Source: Pedobacter cryoconitis
Lineage (GTDB): Bacteria > Bacteroidota > Bacteroidia > Sphingobacteriales > Sphingobacteriaceae
Assembly: GCA_019352875.1 (NCBI GenBank)
Contig: JAAAFW010000006.1
Coordinates: 1,022,284-1,086,283, forward strand
DNA length: 64,000 bases
Reading direction: 5' to 3'
In this document: piece by piece, positions 8,905 to 17,509 of the stretch
How the letters are laid out: the number at the start of each line of letters is the position of its first letter
Numbering within the stretch: position 1 is the stretch's first letter
Notes under the pieces: model-generated
What the model was told of the DNA's origin: nothing
Seen by the model: only the letters and a program-made list of their open reading frames with translations
The model's database searches: none
Translations under genes and position numbers: made by a program

Positions 8905-10614
8905 ATGAAACCAAATTTCAACCCACCATATCAATATCTTTCTTCTCCGGGACGCGAGGGAAAAAGAACTTTAAAACAACTGGGTATTTTCCTGTTACTT
9001 TTTATTCCGCTATCATTTGGCGCGTGTAAAAAATCCCTGGAGCTCCAGCCACTAGATGCCTATCTGGATAATGATGTATGGTCAGATCCAAACCTAACCC
9101 AGGTTTTTGTCAATAATATTTATGATCAGTCCGTTTTGGCTTATAAAGACGGAGGGTTTGGCTGGGGAGCACAAACCGACGAGCTGTACGGCAACTTTGA
9201 CTGGACGAATGAAAACCTGTATGTACGTGGAGAAGCGACTCCGGATAATCAGACGACCGGATCTTTAAACAATTGGAATAAACTTTACGGAGCCGTTCGG
9301 AACACCAATATTTTCTTTGCCAATGTCGGCAGACTGGAATCTGGCAGTGATGACGAGAAAGTAAAGAGGATGACTGGCGAAGTTCATTTTTTAAGGGCGC
9401 TGGCCTATTTCGAACTTTTGAAAAGATTCGGAGGTGTGCCAATCATTACCAAAGTTTACGATGTGAATGATAGAAATTTTAATGAAAAAAGAGCATCATG
9501 GACCGAGACCGAAACTTTCATACTGGCAGATATTGAACAGGCGATAACGATGTTACCGGCGGTATATGGCGCAGATACCGACAAAGGTAGAGCGACAATA
9601 GGTGCAGCCATGGCTTTAAAATCCAGACTCTTGCTTTATGCTGCCAGTCCATACTATAATAAAGCAAACGATACGAAATTATGGGTAGATGCCAGGGATG
9701 CTGCGAAAGCACTCATCAACTATACAGGAGCCGGATATGCTTTGTATGGAAATGCCGCTGCGGGAAATCACAATAAGACATACCTTGATTTTTTTAATAG
9801 CGAAGTGATCTTTTCAAGAGTCTACAGTGGTTTGCAAAGAGCAGACCGTTATAATACTGTTAGCCGTGATTTAAGTCCGAATGGCTATAATGGTTATAGT
9901 GCTTATAACGTTGTACAGCAGATGGTTGATGATTTCGAAATGGCAGATGGAACTAAGTTCGACTGGAATAATCCGGCGCATGCTAAAGATCCTTATGCTA
10001 ATAGAGAACCAAGATTTTATTCAGATATTCTCGCGAATAATCAAATGTTTAAAGGCAGGCTCACCGCTTTTTATGAAGGAGGAGATGATTCCCCTCAGAG
10101 TCCATTTTCACCCTGGAATGCTTCAAAAACAAGATATTGTGTGCGGAAAATGGTCAATGAAAACCATGATTGGAATAAGCAGGATTATGAAGCAACGCAA
10201 TGGGTGCTATTCAGATTATCAGAAATTTATCTGAATTATGCAGAAGCTTGTGCGGCTTTAGGCCAGGATGGAGAGGCATTAACTTACCTCAATAAAATCA
10301 GGACAGAAAAAGCAGGTCTGCCAGCAATAAGTGCATCCGGAGTTGCCCTGATGGATAAAATAAGACATGAGCGCAGAATTGAACTCAGCTTCGAAGGACA
10401 CCGCTATTTTGACATCAGACGATGGGGCATTGCGGAAACCGGCTCTAAGAGTGCTGATGGTATCAGGATTAAAAAGCAGAATGACGGAAGCTTTACCTAC
10501 GAAAAATTCGTAGTTCAGGCCAGAACCTGGGCACCATCGTTCTACTATTATCCGATACCGAGAACTGAGATTCAAAAGAATCCGGCCATAGAACAAAACC
10601 CACTTTACAATTAA
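8905..10614 (+). CDS. SusD-family glycan-binding lipoprotein
   Basis: The product has 569 residues. The N-terminus is long for the family, but LSFGAC gives a lipobox with Cys41 as the acylation site. The SusD/RagB fold is visible, with an N-terminal region of TPR-like helices (HFLRALAYFELLKRFGGVPI near 155-175) and a C-terminal SusD signature (LSEIYLNYAEACAALG, IRHERRIELSFEGHRYFDIRRW). It caps the partner SusC at the cell surface and binds the incoming glycan. No internal Met lies between the start and the lipobox, so the 40-residue presegment is kept. It is followed by a strong terminator-like hairpin and then a second glycosidase-like gene. Confidence 0.93.
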   Translation: MKPNFNPPYQYLSSPGREGKRTLKQLGIFLLLFIPLSFGACKKSLELQPLDAYLDNDVWSDPNLTQVFVNNIYDQSVLAYKDGGFGWGAQTDELYGNFDWTNENLYVRGEATPDNQTTGSLNNWNKLYGAVRNTNIFFANVGRLESGSDDEKVKRMTGEVHFLRALAYFELLKRFGGVPIITKVYDVNDRNFNEKRASWTETETFILADIEQAITMLPAVYGADTDKGRATIGAAMALKSRLLLYAASPYYNKANDTKLWVDARDAAKALINYTGAGYALYGNAAAGNHNKTYLDFFNSEVIFSRVYSGLQRADRYNTVSRDLSPNGYNGYSAYNVVQQMVDDFEMADGTKFDWNNPAHAKDPYANREPRFYSDILANNQMFKGRLTAFYEGGDDSPQSPFSPWNASKTRYCVRKMVNENHDWNKQDYEATQWVLFRLSEIYLNYAEACAALGQDGEALTYLNKIRTEKAGLPAISASGVALMDKIRHERRIELSFEGHRYFDIRRWGIAETGSKSADGIRIKKQNDGSFTYEKFVVQARTWAPSFYYYPIPRTEIQKNPAIEQNPLYN

Positions 10615-10627
10615 ACGTTTTTTTCAA

Positions 10628-10665
10628 ATGGAGTACAGTTAGATAGGGCTGTACTCCATCTTTTT
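10628..10665 (+). terminator. Rho-independent terminator between susD and the next gene
   Basis: A perfect 11-bp stem, ATGGAGTACAG (10628-10638) with CTGTACTCCAT (10649-10659), has a 10-base loop followed by CTTTTT. It stands only 12 bases before the next start codon, so it would reduce rather than abolish expression of the glycosidase gene relative to susCD. Confidence 0.75.
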
Positions 10666-10677
10666 ACCAACCTTTTT

Positions 10678-12669
10678 ATGAAGATAAGTGCCTTGAGAAC
10701 AACCAGTCTGATCGTTGCAATGCTGGTTTACCAGATGAACAATTTATATGCCCAGGATTTGCGCTGGGACCTCGTTAAAACCGGCGGGATACAATGGGGG
10801 ATAAAAAACCACGTTTCTCATACAGACGAAATTGAAATGAGCGGCAAGCAGGTTTCTGTGATGTTAACCTATGGTACCGATCAGCAGGGACAGCTGATTC
10901 TGAAGAAAAAAATAGTCTTTCCCATGCTGCGGATTGTACCTAACGACACACGCGGAAGCCTCATCCGGGATTTCAATCAGCAGATTCCACTCGTTTTGGT
11001 TCAGGGTGAGCCAGTTACAGAAGAGCCTTCGCGCTTCTTCATCAACGGGACAGTAAAGGTGACGTCCGCATTTAAAGGATTGCAGTTAACCAGAGAAATC
11101 TTTCCCTCAACAGATAAAGCTGCTGTGCTCGATTTCAGTACAATTAGAAACAATGGTATTTCTGCTGTTGAGATCATCGTTCCGGATTATGACCATACCG
11201 ATACGACCAAACCTGAAAATGGGGTATATGGTACGTATTTGCTGAATACAAAAATATATGGTTCGGGAAAGTATACGCTGAAGCCAGGAGAAGAACTAAC
11301 TTATTCCGTAGTCAATTCGGGTAGAAAAACGACCGATCAGCCTTATACTTTCTCTGCAGTATATGAATCTGCAAAGAGACTGGCTTTTATTCAGGAAACG
11401 CAACAACAACTTGTGCTTAAAACACCAAATGATACATTAAATCAGATGTTTTCATTCGCTAAAATAAGAGCTTCAGAAAGTATTTTCGATACGAAAAATG
11501 GATTAATGCATGGTCCTGGCGGCGGATCGTATTATGCAGCTATCTGGGCAAATGATCAGGCCGAATATATGAACCCCTTATTCCCTTTCTTAGGCAATTT
11601 AGAGGGAAACGAATCTGCGATAAACAGTTTTCGCCTCTTTGCAAGTTATATGAACCCTGAATATAAACCGATACCCAGCTCTATTATTGCTGAAGGAACA
11701 GATACCTGGCATGGAGCAGGTGACCGCGGTGATCAGGCTATGATCGCATACGGAGCGGCAAGATTTGCACTGGCTTATGCCGACACAACGGAAGCCCGGA
11801 AATTATGGCCGCTAATTGAATGGTGCCTGGAGTATTCCAGGAAGAAGAAAAGTCCGGAAGGCGTAATCGCGTCCGATTCAGATGAATTGGAGGGCAGGTT
11901 TCCGGCAGGTAAGATTAATCTGTCAACCAATGTGCTGGCGTATGGTGCCTTGGTTAATGCATCTGATCTGGCTAAATCATTGGGTGATCAGAAAAAATCC
12001 GCTGCACTAAATCGGGAGGCGATGCAGCTCAGAGAAGCAATAACCAAATATTTTGGCGCAAAAGTGGAGGGCTTTGACACCTATCGCTATTACGCAGGAA
12101 ATACGAAACTCAGGTCCTGGATAGGCTTACCTCTGGTTATGGGTATGTTCGAAAGGAAAGAGCAAACAGCTAAAGCCTTGTTCTCAACACATCTCTGGAC
12201 AAAAGACGGAATGCTGAGTGAATCCGGATCGAAAGTTTTCTGGGACCGCTCTTTGCTTTATGCTGTACGCGGCCTGTTCAATGCCGGACTCACAGATACA
12301 ACACTAAAATACTTCCAGCTTTATACGACTAAACGTTTACTGGGAGAACATGTACCCTACGCCGTAGAAGCATGGCCGGAAGGTAATCAGCGGCATTTAT
12401 CTGCAGAAAGCGGACTTTACTGCAGAGCAGTTACCGAAGGCCTTTTCGGTATCCAGCCCACAGGGTTCCGTAGTTTTACCCTGAATCCTTATTTACCGGC
12501 AGGCTGGAATGAAATGTCACTGGAACATATCAGGGCATTTAATGATAACTTTGCTATTCATGTATCCAGAACGGATGGGAAACTGAAAATCATTATTACT
12601 TCTGCCGATGGTAAGGTGCAGCAGATTGACTGGGATGGGAAGAGTAAAGTGGAGGTGAATTTGGGGTAG
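10678..12669 (+). CDS. Secreted six-hairpin glycosidase-like protein (second)
   Basis: The product has 663 residues. A signal peptide runs to about residue 25 (..NNLYA|Q). A beta-sandwich-like N-terminal part (about 30-240) precedes an (alpha/alpha)6 catalytic-type region (about 250-580) with MHGPGGGSYYAAIWANDQAE, GTDTWHGAGDRGDQAMIAYG and a late EAWPEGNQRHLSAESGLYCR, then a short beta C-terminus. This domain order recalls clan GH-L/GH-M-like six-hairpin enzymes such as GH65 or GH78, but I cannot fix the family. Asp and Glu in the WANDQAE and EAWPEGNQ segments are candidate catalytic residues. It follows SusCD in the same direction and probably cleaves the imported glycan in the periplasm. Confidence 0.72.
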   Translation: MKISALRTTSLIVAMLVYQMNNLYAQDLRWDLVKTGGIQWGIKNHVSHTDEIEMSGKQVSVMLTYGTDQQGQLILKKKIVFPMLRIVPNDTRGSLIRDFNQQIPLVLVQGEPVTEEPSRFFINGTVKVTSAFKGLQLTREIFPSTDKAAVLDFSTIRNNGISAVEIIVPDYDHTDTTKPENGVYGTYLLNTKIYGSGKYTLKPGEELTYSVVNSGRKTTDQPYTFSAVYESAKRLAFIQETQQQLVLKTPNDTLNQMFSFAKIRASESIFDTKNGLMHGPGGGSYYAAIWANDQAEYMNPLFPFLGNLEGNESAINSFRLFASYMNPEYKPIPSSIIAEGTDTWHGAGDRGDQAMIAYGAARFALAYADTTEARKLWPLIEWCLEYSRKKKSPEGVIASDSDELEGRFPAGKINLSTNVLAYGALVNASDLAKSLGDQKKSAALNREAMQLREAITKYFGAKVEGFDTYRYYAGNTKLRSWIGLPLVMGMFERKEQTAKALFSTHLWTKDGMLSESGSKVFWDRSLLYAVRGLFNAGLTDTTLKYFQLYTTKRLLGEHVPYAVEAWPEGNQRHLSAESGLYCRAVTEGLFGIQPTGFRSFTLNPYLPAGWNEMSLEHIRAFNDNFAIHVSRTDGKLKIIITSADGKVQQIDWDGKSKVEVNLG

Positions 12670-12790
12670 GTTTACTTATGTTGTTAACAGTATTAAAATC
12701 AAAGAAATTAATATTATGTTTGGTTAACAAAATAGAAAAACGCTCATGATACAGGCTCTCTTTAATTCGTTAGTTGAAACAAAAGGCATA

Positions 12791-13129
12791 ATGAATCGCT
12801 CAATTATTATGCTTTTTGTTTCTTTTTCCCTATTTGCAAGTCAGAAAGTTTCTGCACAAGCAACCAGTCTGTCTGTCCTTGATACAAGGAACGATCCTAG
12901 TACTCCAGCCAGTTATTCTAAGGCTTTAACAGCCAATTTGAAGTTATTCAGTGCAATAGGTTTACAGTATTCAGGAGTCGGATATCTAACAACCATCGGG
13001 CTGAGAGGCTGGTCCGATAATACCGGAGGTAAGGCGCATGAGTTGGCTTTTTCTGACGATTCAAAAATATATTTTCGGTCTGGAAATACCCCTTCATAGG
13101 ACAGCTGGAAGCAGTTGGTCACAGCAGAT
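12791..13129 (+). pseudogene. Nonsense-mutated secreted protein fragment
   Basis: The frame starts at ATG 12791, just upstream of a clear signal peptide (MNRSIIMLFVSFSLFASQ, ending VSAQ). It carries a motif (GLRGWSDNTGGKAHELAF ... IYFRSGNT) common near the C-terminus of large Bacteroidota surface/tail-fibre-like proteins. The in-frame TAG at 13097-13099 stands where the family usually has Trp (GNTxxWDSWxxLV), and the frame resumes as DSWKQLVTAD, so one G-to-A change of TGG explains the stop. After 13129 the frame is unlike the family. An upstream ATG at 12746 would hide the signal peptide. The product, if made, would be 102 residues. Confidence 0.6.
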
Positions 13130-13255
13130 TGTTTTGTAATCTACAAGTTATGTCTTTGTGCGTACAGCCTGCCTTTGGCAGTCTGGGTCTACAAAAACCT
13201 GCTTGCCTTCGCTTGAGGCGAAGGAAGAAAAAACTGCGCAACTTGTTTTTACTGT

Positions 13256-13432
13256 ATGGCTATATTAATGGGCGTATGCTTGTTTAGCTTTAGCATCCCT
13301 AAGAAAAGCATCCATAAGGGCAAACAGGTGACCTTTTATGATGTTAATAGAAGTCCGTTGAAAAATGCCGCTGACCCAGCTGCACATATTCCTTTAAATA
13401 AGTTTAACATGAGTAAAATGCCCAAATTTTAG
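13256..13432 (+). CDS. Short uncharacterised reading frame, possible gene remnant
   Basis: This 58-codon frame begins ATGGCT and ends with TAG five bases before the next start codon. The product starts with a hydrophobic stretch (MAILMGVCLFSFSI) and ends PLNKFNMSKMPKF; I do not recognise it. Its position, directly before a small acidic protein, is that of a toxin C-terminal fragment before its immunity gene, but no toxin motif is visible. It may be chance. Confidence 0.25.
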   Translation: MAILMGVCLFSFSIPKKSIHKGKQVTFYDVNRSPLKNAADPAAHIPLNKFNMSKMPKF

Positions 13433-13437
13433 CTAGT

Positions 13438-13779
13438 ATGGAAAGAAACATGCAAAATATTTACAATGATCTCTTAGAATTATCAGATCTAGATTTTCAA
13501 AGGAAATTATGGCTGAATGAAAATAATGATACTGGCCTAATTTCTTCCTACATAGAGTTAATGAATAGGTTGTTTGATGATAATAGTTTTGATGATTTCA
13601 TTGATAATAATGCCCCTAAGATTGCCATTGACCCAAATGTAGTTTCTGAGTTGAATAAATTGAGAAACTCATTAAATGAGTATGAGGAAAAAGGAACAGA
13701 CAGAGAAATTATAAGTGACCCTAGGTGGGTGAAAATTTCAGAGCAAGCCAAATTGGTTATAAAAATGTGGAATAACTAA
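13438..13779 (+). CDS. Small acidic protein, immunity-like
   Basis: The product is a 113-residue cytoplasmic-type protein with no signal peptide or membrane segment. It is very rich in Asp, Glu and Asn (for example RLFDDNSFDDFIDNN) and predicted mostly helical. I do not recognise the family. Size, acidity and an orphan position among gene remnants fit immunity proteins of polymorphic toxin systems, which often survive after the toxin is lost. A hairpin terminator lies 66 bases downstream. The base composition is more A/T-rich than that of the flanking metabolic genes, which is consistent with acquired DNA. Confidence 0.5.
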   Translation: MERNMQNIYNDLLELSDLDFQRKLWLNENNDTGLISSYIELMNRLFDDNSFDDFIDNNAPKIAIDPNVVSELNKLRNSLNEYEEKGTDREIISDPRWVKISEQAKLVIKMWNN

Positions 13780-13845
13780 ATGGGAATGCAGGAAGATCTA
13801 GAGATGAAAATTAAAGACATGTAAAAATAATATGAGATAGTCCTT

Positions 13846-13882
13846 AGCCCAGATCACAATGATCCGGGCTTTGTTATTTATT
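13846..13882 (+). terminator. Rho-independent terminator after the immunity-like gene
   Basis: AGCCC-A-GATCA (13846-13856) pairs with TGATC-C-GGGCT (13860-13870) around a three-base loop, with one internal mismatch, followed by TTGTTATTTATT. Confidence 0.7.
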
Positions 13883-13973
13883 GTCCGTAAGCTTTTCTGG
13901 CATTTGCATTTAACGCTACCGGTTTAAGTTTATTTACCAAAGGGGGAGGGAAATCTAAGCTTATGCCTATATT

Positions 13974-14186
13974 ATGATCTCTGATCCTTTAAATGCGTAT
14001 CAGACGGGCCAGCCGTTACTTAATACTGCAGGAGGCGAAAAGCATTACTTGCAGCCTAGAAGTATAAGTGGCGCTGTTAATGGTCATAGTATCAATTCAG
14101 TGATAGAGGCCTTAAGGACTCCTACAATTGGTCAGCAGATATTAAACAAGCTAAAACAGGTAATAATTCCGCCTAGATTTTATTAA
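13974..14186 (+). CDS. 70-residue frame coupled to the ankyrin gene, possible toxin C-terminal remnant
   Basis: The frame ends two bases before the start of the ankyrin lipoprotein gene, as in translationally coupled toxin-immunity pairs. The product has no signal peptide and no motif I know (it ends IGQQILNKLKQVIIPPRFY). Upstream, a different frame is open with ATGLSLFTKGGGKSKL and stops at 13976, so a one-base shift could have split a longer protein. The function is unknown and the coding status uncertain. Confidence 0.35.
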   Translation: MISDPLNAYQTGQPLLNTAGGEKHYLQPRSISGAVNGHSINSVIEALRTPTIGQQILNKLKQVIIPPRFY

Positions 14187-14188
14187 TA

Positions 14189-15073
14189 ATGAAAAGTATA
14201 ATAGTGGCAATGATCGCTTTTTGCTCTTTAATGGGTTGTCATCATAACCAGGAGGAAGAAGTTGATAAATCAAAATTACTGGGTAATGATTACCGTTTAT
14301 TTCGGGGGACTCCCGCCTGGCCTCTTGCTAAGGCTGTTGAGTCCGGCGATACTTCCTTGATTAGGAAAGAGGTCAAGGAGCATAAAATTAATCCCGACTA
14401 TCAGGAATCCCAGTTTGGAAAAACGTTACTTATGGTTTCCACTATAAACAGTAATTATAATAGTGTTAAGGCACTGCTCGAGTTGGGAGCTGATCCTAAT
14501 CTTAAAGATAAATATAAGGGTTCAAGTGCTATGACTGATGCAGCTGGCAATGATGATCCAAAATACTTAAAGCTATTGCTTACCTATAAAGGAGATCCCA
14601 GTTCCCTGGAGGACGCGCCGGTAAAGGAAGGCGATCTGGTGCGGGAAACTACTTTAAACAAAGCAATAAGTCCTTTAGATGAAAATGGGCTTCAAAAAGT
14701 GAAGTTATTAGTTGAAGCAGGTGCTGATATCAATTATTCAAATGAAGGAAAGCCAGCCTACACAAGATTACCTATAGCAGACGCACTTACAGCAGATAAA
14801 ATGGATGTTGTATTATATCTTCTTAAAAATGGGGCAGACTATAAAAGAGGAATGTATAAGGCAGTTGATAATCAGGAAGTTTATATTTTGGAGGCATTAA
14901 GGAATAACATACTTGACCTGAATTCGACAGCATATCAAAAGAAGCTGGAGGTTATTTCATTTTTGAAAAGTAAGGGTTTGGACTACTATAAACAGCCGAT
15001 TCCAGATTACATATTAAAAAAAATCAAAAAGAAATACCCCGAAAACTGGGAGGAATACGCCCGGAAGTACTAG
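14189..15073 (+). CDS. Ankyrin-repeat lipoprotein, immunity-like
   Basis: The product has 294 residues. A short signal ends in a lipobox-like LMGC with Cys17. At least two clear ankyrin repeats are visible (VKALLELGADPNLKDK near 91-106 and VKLLVEAGADINYSN near 170-184), and a third ends VLYLLKNGADY. Ankyrin repeats mediate protein binding. Lipid-anchored ankyrin proteins of this size are common next to toxin genes in Bacteroidota and are often taken to be immunity proteins; that role here is inference from context. The gene is coupled to the 70-codon frame before it and is followed by a regulator remnant on the other strand. Confidence 0.7.
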   Translation: MKSIIVAMIAFCSLMGCHHNQEEEVDKSKLLGNDYRLFRGTPAWPLAKAVESGDTSLIRKEVKEHKINPDYQESQFGKTLLMVSTINSNYNSVKALLELGADPNLKDKYKGSSAMTDAAGNDDPKYLKLLLTYKGDPSSLEDAPVKEGDLVRETTLNKAISPLDENGLQKVKLLVEAGADINYSNEGKPAYTRLPIADALTADKMDVVLYLLKNGADYKRGMYKAVDNQEVYILEALRNNILDLNSTAYQKKLEVISFLKSKGLDYYKQPIPDYILKKIKKKYPENWEEYARKY

Positions 15074-15107
15074 TGAAATGCCAGCAAAGAAGAAAACACC
15101 GCGCAGC

Positions 15108-15260
15108 TTAAGGCTTTACTGCGATGGCATTGCCTTTGTTATAGCTAGGGCCTATATCAATCAGGTAATAGACCTTGTCCTTGTCGTCGCTTGACAGGGC
15201 TTCAACATCTTCCATTCTGCGTATTAAATTTCCATAATCGAAGTCTGCATAAGTAGACAT
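15108..15260 (-). pseudogene. Fragment resembling the C-terminal tail of an XRE-type regulator
   Basis: A 50-residue minus-strand frame (start CAT at 15258-15260, stop at 15108-15110) contains RRMEDVEALSSDDKDKVYYL. I recognise this as the tail found after the helix-turn-helix in many Bacteroidota XRE-family regulators. The DNA-binding part is absent: in-frame reading upstream meets a TAG within ten codons. The end (GPSYNKGNAIAVKP) also departs from the usual tail. This is most likely a decayed gene. The rest of 15074-15394 shows nothing else I can support. Confidence 0.45.
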
Positions 15261-15394
15261 CAAACCGTGGCGGTATAAGCTTTCCTAAAAATCGCTACTC
15301 TCTCTTTGCAGAACCCAGATTTTCCGGTGGCACCCTTCAGAACAAACGTAATTGATCATGTGTTACATTGGTGTTCAATACTAATCCCGTATCC

Positions 15395-16834
15395 ATGAAA
15401 ATACTTCTTACAGGTGCCACCGGTTATATCGCTCAGAGATTACTGCCGGTTCTATTGGATCATAAACATCAGGTTATTTGTTGTGTACGGGATAAAAGCC
15501 GTTTCGATCTCGAAAAATATGCCGGATTTAATCTGGAAGTTATCGAAGTAGATTTCATGAAGAAAGAGAGTCTGGAGAATATACCAGCAGATATTGATGT
15601 GGCTTATTACCTGATGCATTCGATGTCCGGTAAAAAAGGAGACTTTTCTGAGTCGGAATTGCTGACGGCCAGAAATTTTAAAGAAAGCATGAGCCTTACG
15701 CAGGTAAAGCAGGTGATTTTCTTAAGTGGTATTGTTAACAGTCAGCAGTTATCAAAACATCTGCAGTCGCGGTTGAATGTCGAAGAAGCATTAGCCTCGG
15801 ACACTTATTCGCTAACTACATTACGTGCTGGAATTATTGTAGGGTCAGGAAGTGCCAGTTTTGAAATTATCCGTGATCTGGTGGAAAAACTTCCTGTGAT
15901 GGTCGCACCAAAATGGCTCAATACACGCTGTCAGCCGATAGGCATACGTGATGTGTTAAGTTTTTTAGAAGGTGTATTAATGAAAGACTATACCTTCAAC
16001 CGGGCTTATGATATTTATGGGCCGGAAATCCTCACTTATAAAGACATGCTGTTGCGGTTTGCGAAGGCGAGAGGACTCAAAAGGAAAATTTTTACTGTTC
16101 CGGTAATGACGCCGAAACTTTCCTCGTACTGGCTATATTTTGTAACCTCAACCTCTTATCCCTTGGCCAGCAGTTTAGTGGATAGTATGAAAGTTGATGT
16201 GGTTGCAAGGCCGAATGACCTGCAGCAGAAACTGGGTATAGAACCCATGACGTACGAGCAGTCCATTCAACTCGCATTCGGTAAAATTGAGCAAAATCAA
16301 GTGATCTCCAGCTGGCGTGATGCGATGAACAGCAGTACTTATGAGAATAGCTTTAAGAAATTGATTGAAGTCCCTCAGGAAGGGTGTTTTAAAGACTTCA
16401 GATCTATGAAAGTAGATAACCCCGAGATTGTATTACATAATATCTGGTCTATTGGCGGTTCGACGGGCTGGTACTATGCCGATTGGCTTTGGGGTATTCG
16501 TGGTTTTCTCGATAAATTATTCGGCGGAGTTGGGCTGCAGCGGGGAAGAACAAACCTCGATACACTTTCCACCGGCAGTGTAATTGATTTCTGGAGAGTG
16601 ATTCTGGCAGATAAAAAAGACAGACGTTTATTATTATATGCCGAGATGAAGCTTCCGGGAGAAGCCTGGCTGGAATTCAGAATAGACGAGCAGAATATCT
16701 TCCGGCAGACGGCAACCTTTCGGCCGCTGGGCATATCAGGCAGGTTATATTGGTATTCAGTATTACCTTTTCATGCCTTTATCTTCAAAGGGATGATGCA
16801 AAACATCGCCAGGCACCGGTTATTAACTGAATAA
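15395..16834 (+). CDS. SDR-family NAD(P)-binding protein with C-terminal DUF2867
   Basis: The product has 479 residues from ATG 15395; a TTG at 15368 would add nine residues without support. The N-terminal Rossmann fold shows GATGYIA at 7-13 and an atypical SDR pattern (YYLMHSM, LSGIV, TTLRAGIIVGSGS) to about residue 290. The C-terminal 150 residues match DUF2867 (WYYADWLWGIRGFLDKLFGG, GEAWLEFRI). Such fusions are annotated as oxidoreductases or epimerase-like proteins, but no substrate is known. The gene stands alone between the worn region and the sigma factor gene, with no obvious terminator. Confidence 0.8.
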   Translation: MKILLTGATGYIAQRLLPVLLDHKHQVICCVRDKSRFDLEKYAGFNLEVIEVDFMKKESLENIPADIDVAYYLMHSMSGKKGDFSESELLTARNFKESMSLTQVKQVIFLSGIVNSQQLSKHLQSRLNVEEALASDTYSLTTLRAGIIVGSGSASFEIIRDLVEKLPVMVAPKWLNTRCQPIGIRDVLSFLEGVLMKDYTFNRAYDIYGPEILTYKDMLLRFAKARGLKRKIFTVPVMTPKLSSYWLYFVTSTSYPLASSLVDSMKVDVVARPNDLQQKLGIEPMTYEQSIQLAFGKIEQNQVISSWRDAMNSSTYENSFKKLIEVPQEGCFKDFRSMKVDNPEIVLHNIWSIGGSTGWYYADWLWGIRGFLDKLFGGVGLQRGRTNLDTLSTGSVIDFWRVILADKKDRRLLLYAEMKLPGEAWLEFRIDEQNIFRQTATFRPLGISGRLYWYSVLPFHAFIFKGMMQNIARHRLLTE

Positions 16835-16930
16835 TAGCCATCTGACTTCGAAAAATTAATTTAATCATAACCTTCCAATAAAGTTCAATCCATGTGGGCT
16901 GCGTTTCTTAGCGGAGAATAATCGCTCTGA

Positions 16931-17440
16931 ATGAAAGATCTGGATTTTGAACACCTATACAATCATCATTGGGAAAAGCTCTATGCTTTTTGTTACAAGA
17001 TGACCCGTGATGCTCATATTTCACAAAATATAGTACAGGATGTATTTATGGACCTTTGGGAACGTAGAAAAAAAGTCCAGGTATTATCCATAGAAAATTA
17101 TTTGTTCCGGGCAGCGAAAAATCAAATCCTGAAAGAGTACCGGAAAAATAAATTTGATACGACAGTTATCGAAGACGAATTTGAAAATTACCTCATCGAA
17201 AATATCGATACCATGGATGCCGAGATATTAGAGAAGCTCCACCGGCTGCTGGACAGCCTTTCAGAGAAGAAGAAAGAGATACTCATGCTAAATAAAATTG
17301 AAGAGCTGAGTATTGATGAGATCGCGCTGAGACTCAATATTTCGAAACAAACTGTGAAAAACCAGCTCTCCTCCGCATTGAAGCAACTTAAAAATCATGC
17401 TGCAGAAATCACGCTGTTAATTGTGTTAACAATTCTTTAA
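16931..17440 (+). CDS. ECF RNA polymerase sigma factor, FecI-like
   Basis: The product has 169 residues. Sigma-70 region 2 is at about 5-70 (HISQNIVQDVFMDLWERR), region 4 at about 105-155 (IEELSIDEIALRLNISKQTVKNQLSSALKQL), and a hydrophobic C-terminal tail is ITLLIVLTIL. It recruits RNA polymerase to the promoter of the SusCD pair downstream when released by the anti-sigma protein. The order sigma - FecR - STN-type SusC - SusD is the standard trans-envelope signalling unit of Bacteroidota. Confidence 0.9.
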   Translation: MKDLDFEHLYNHHWEKLYAFCYKMTRDAHISQNIVQDVFMDLWERRKKVQVLSIENYLFRAAKNQILKEYRKNKFDTTVIEDEFENYLIENIDTMDAEILEKLHRLLDSLSEKKKEILMLNKIEELSIDEIALRLNISKQTVKNQLSSALKQLKNHAAEITLLIVLTIL

Positions 17441-17509
17441 TAGTTTCATAACAGCAACGCATAGTACTTTTTGCCTCTTCTGGGTACTTCTACCTGATTT
17501 ACAGGAAAG

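Noticed and set aside
13206..13224. CCTTCGC/GCGAAGG hairpin as a terminator
   Set aside because: The stem is real, but no T-run follows on either strand and no gene ends next to it.
13438..13779. The 113-residue protein as a named immunity family
   Set aside because: Acidity and context fit, but I could not match it to a specific immunity fold, so only a descriptive call is given.
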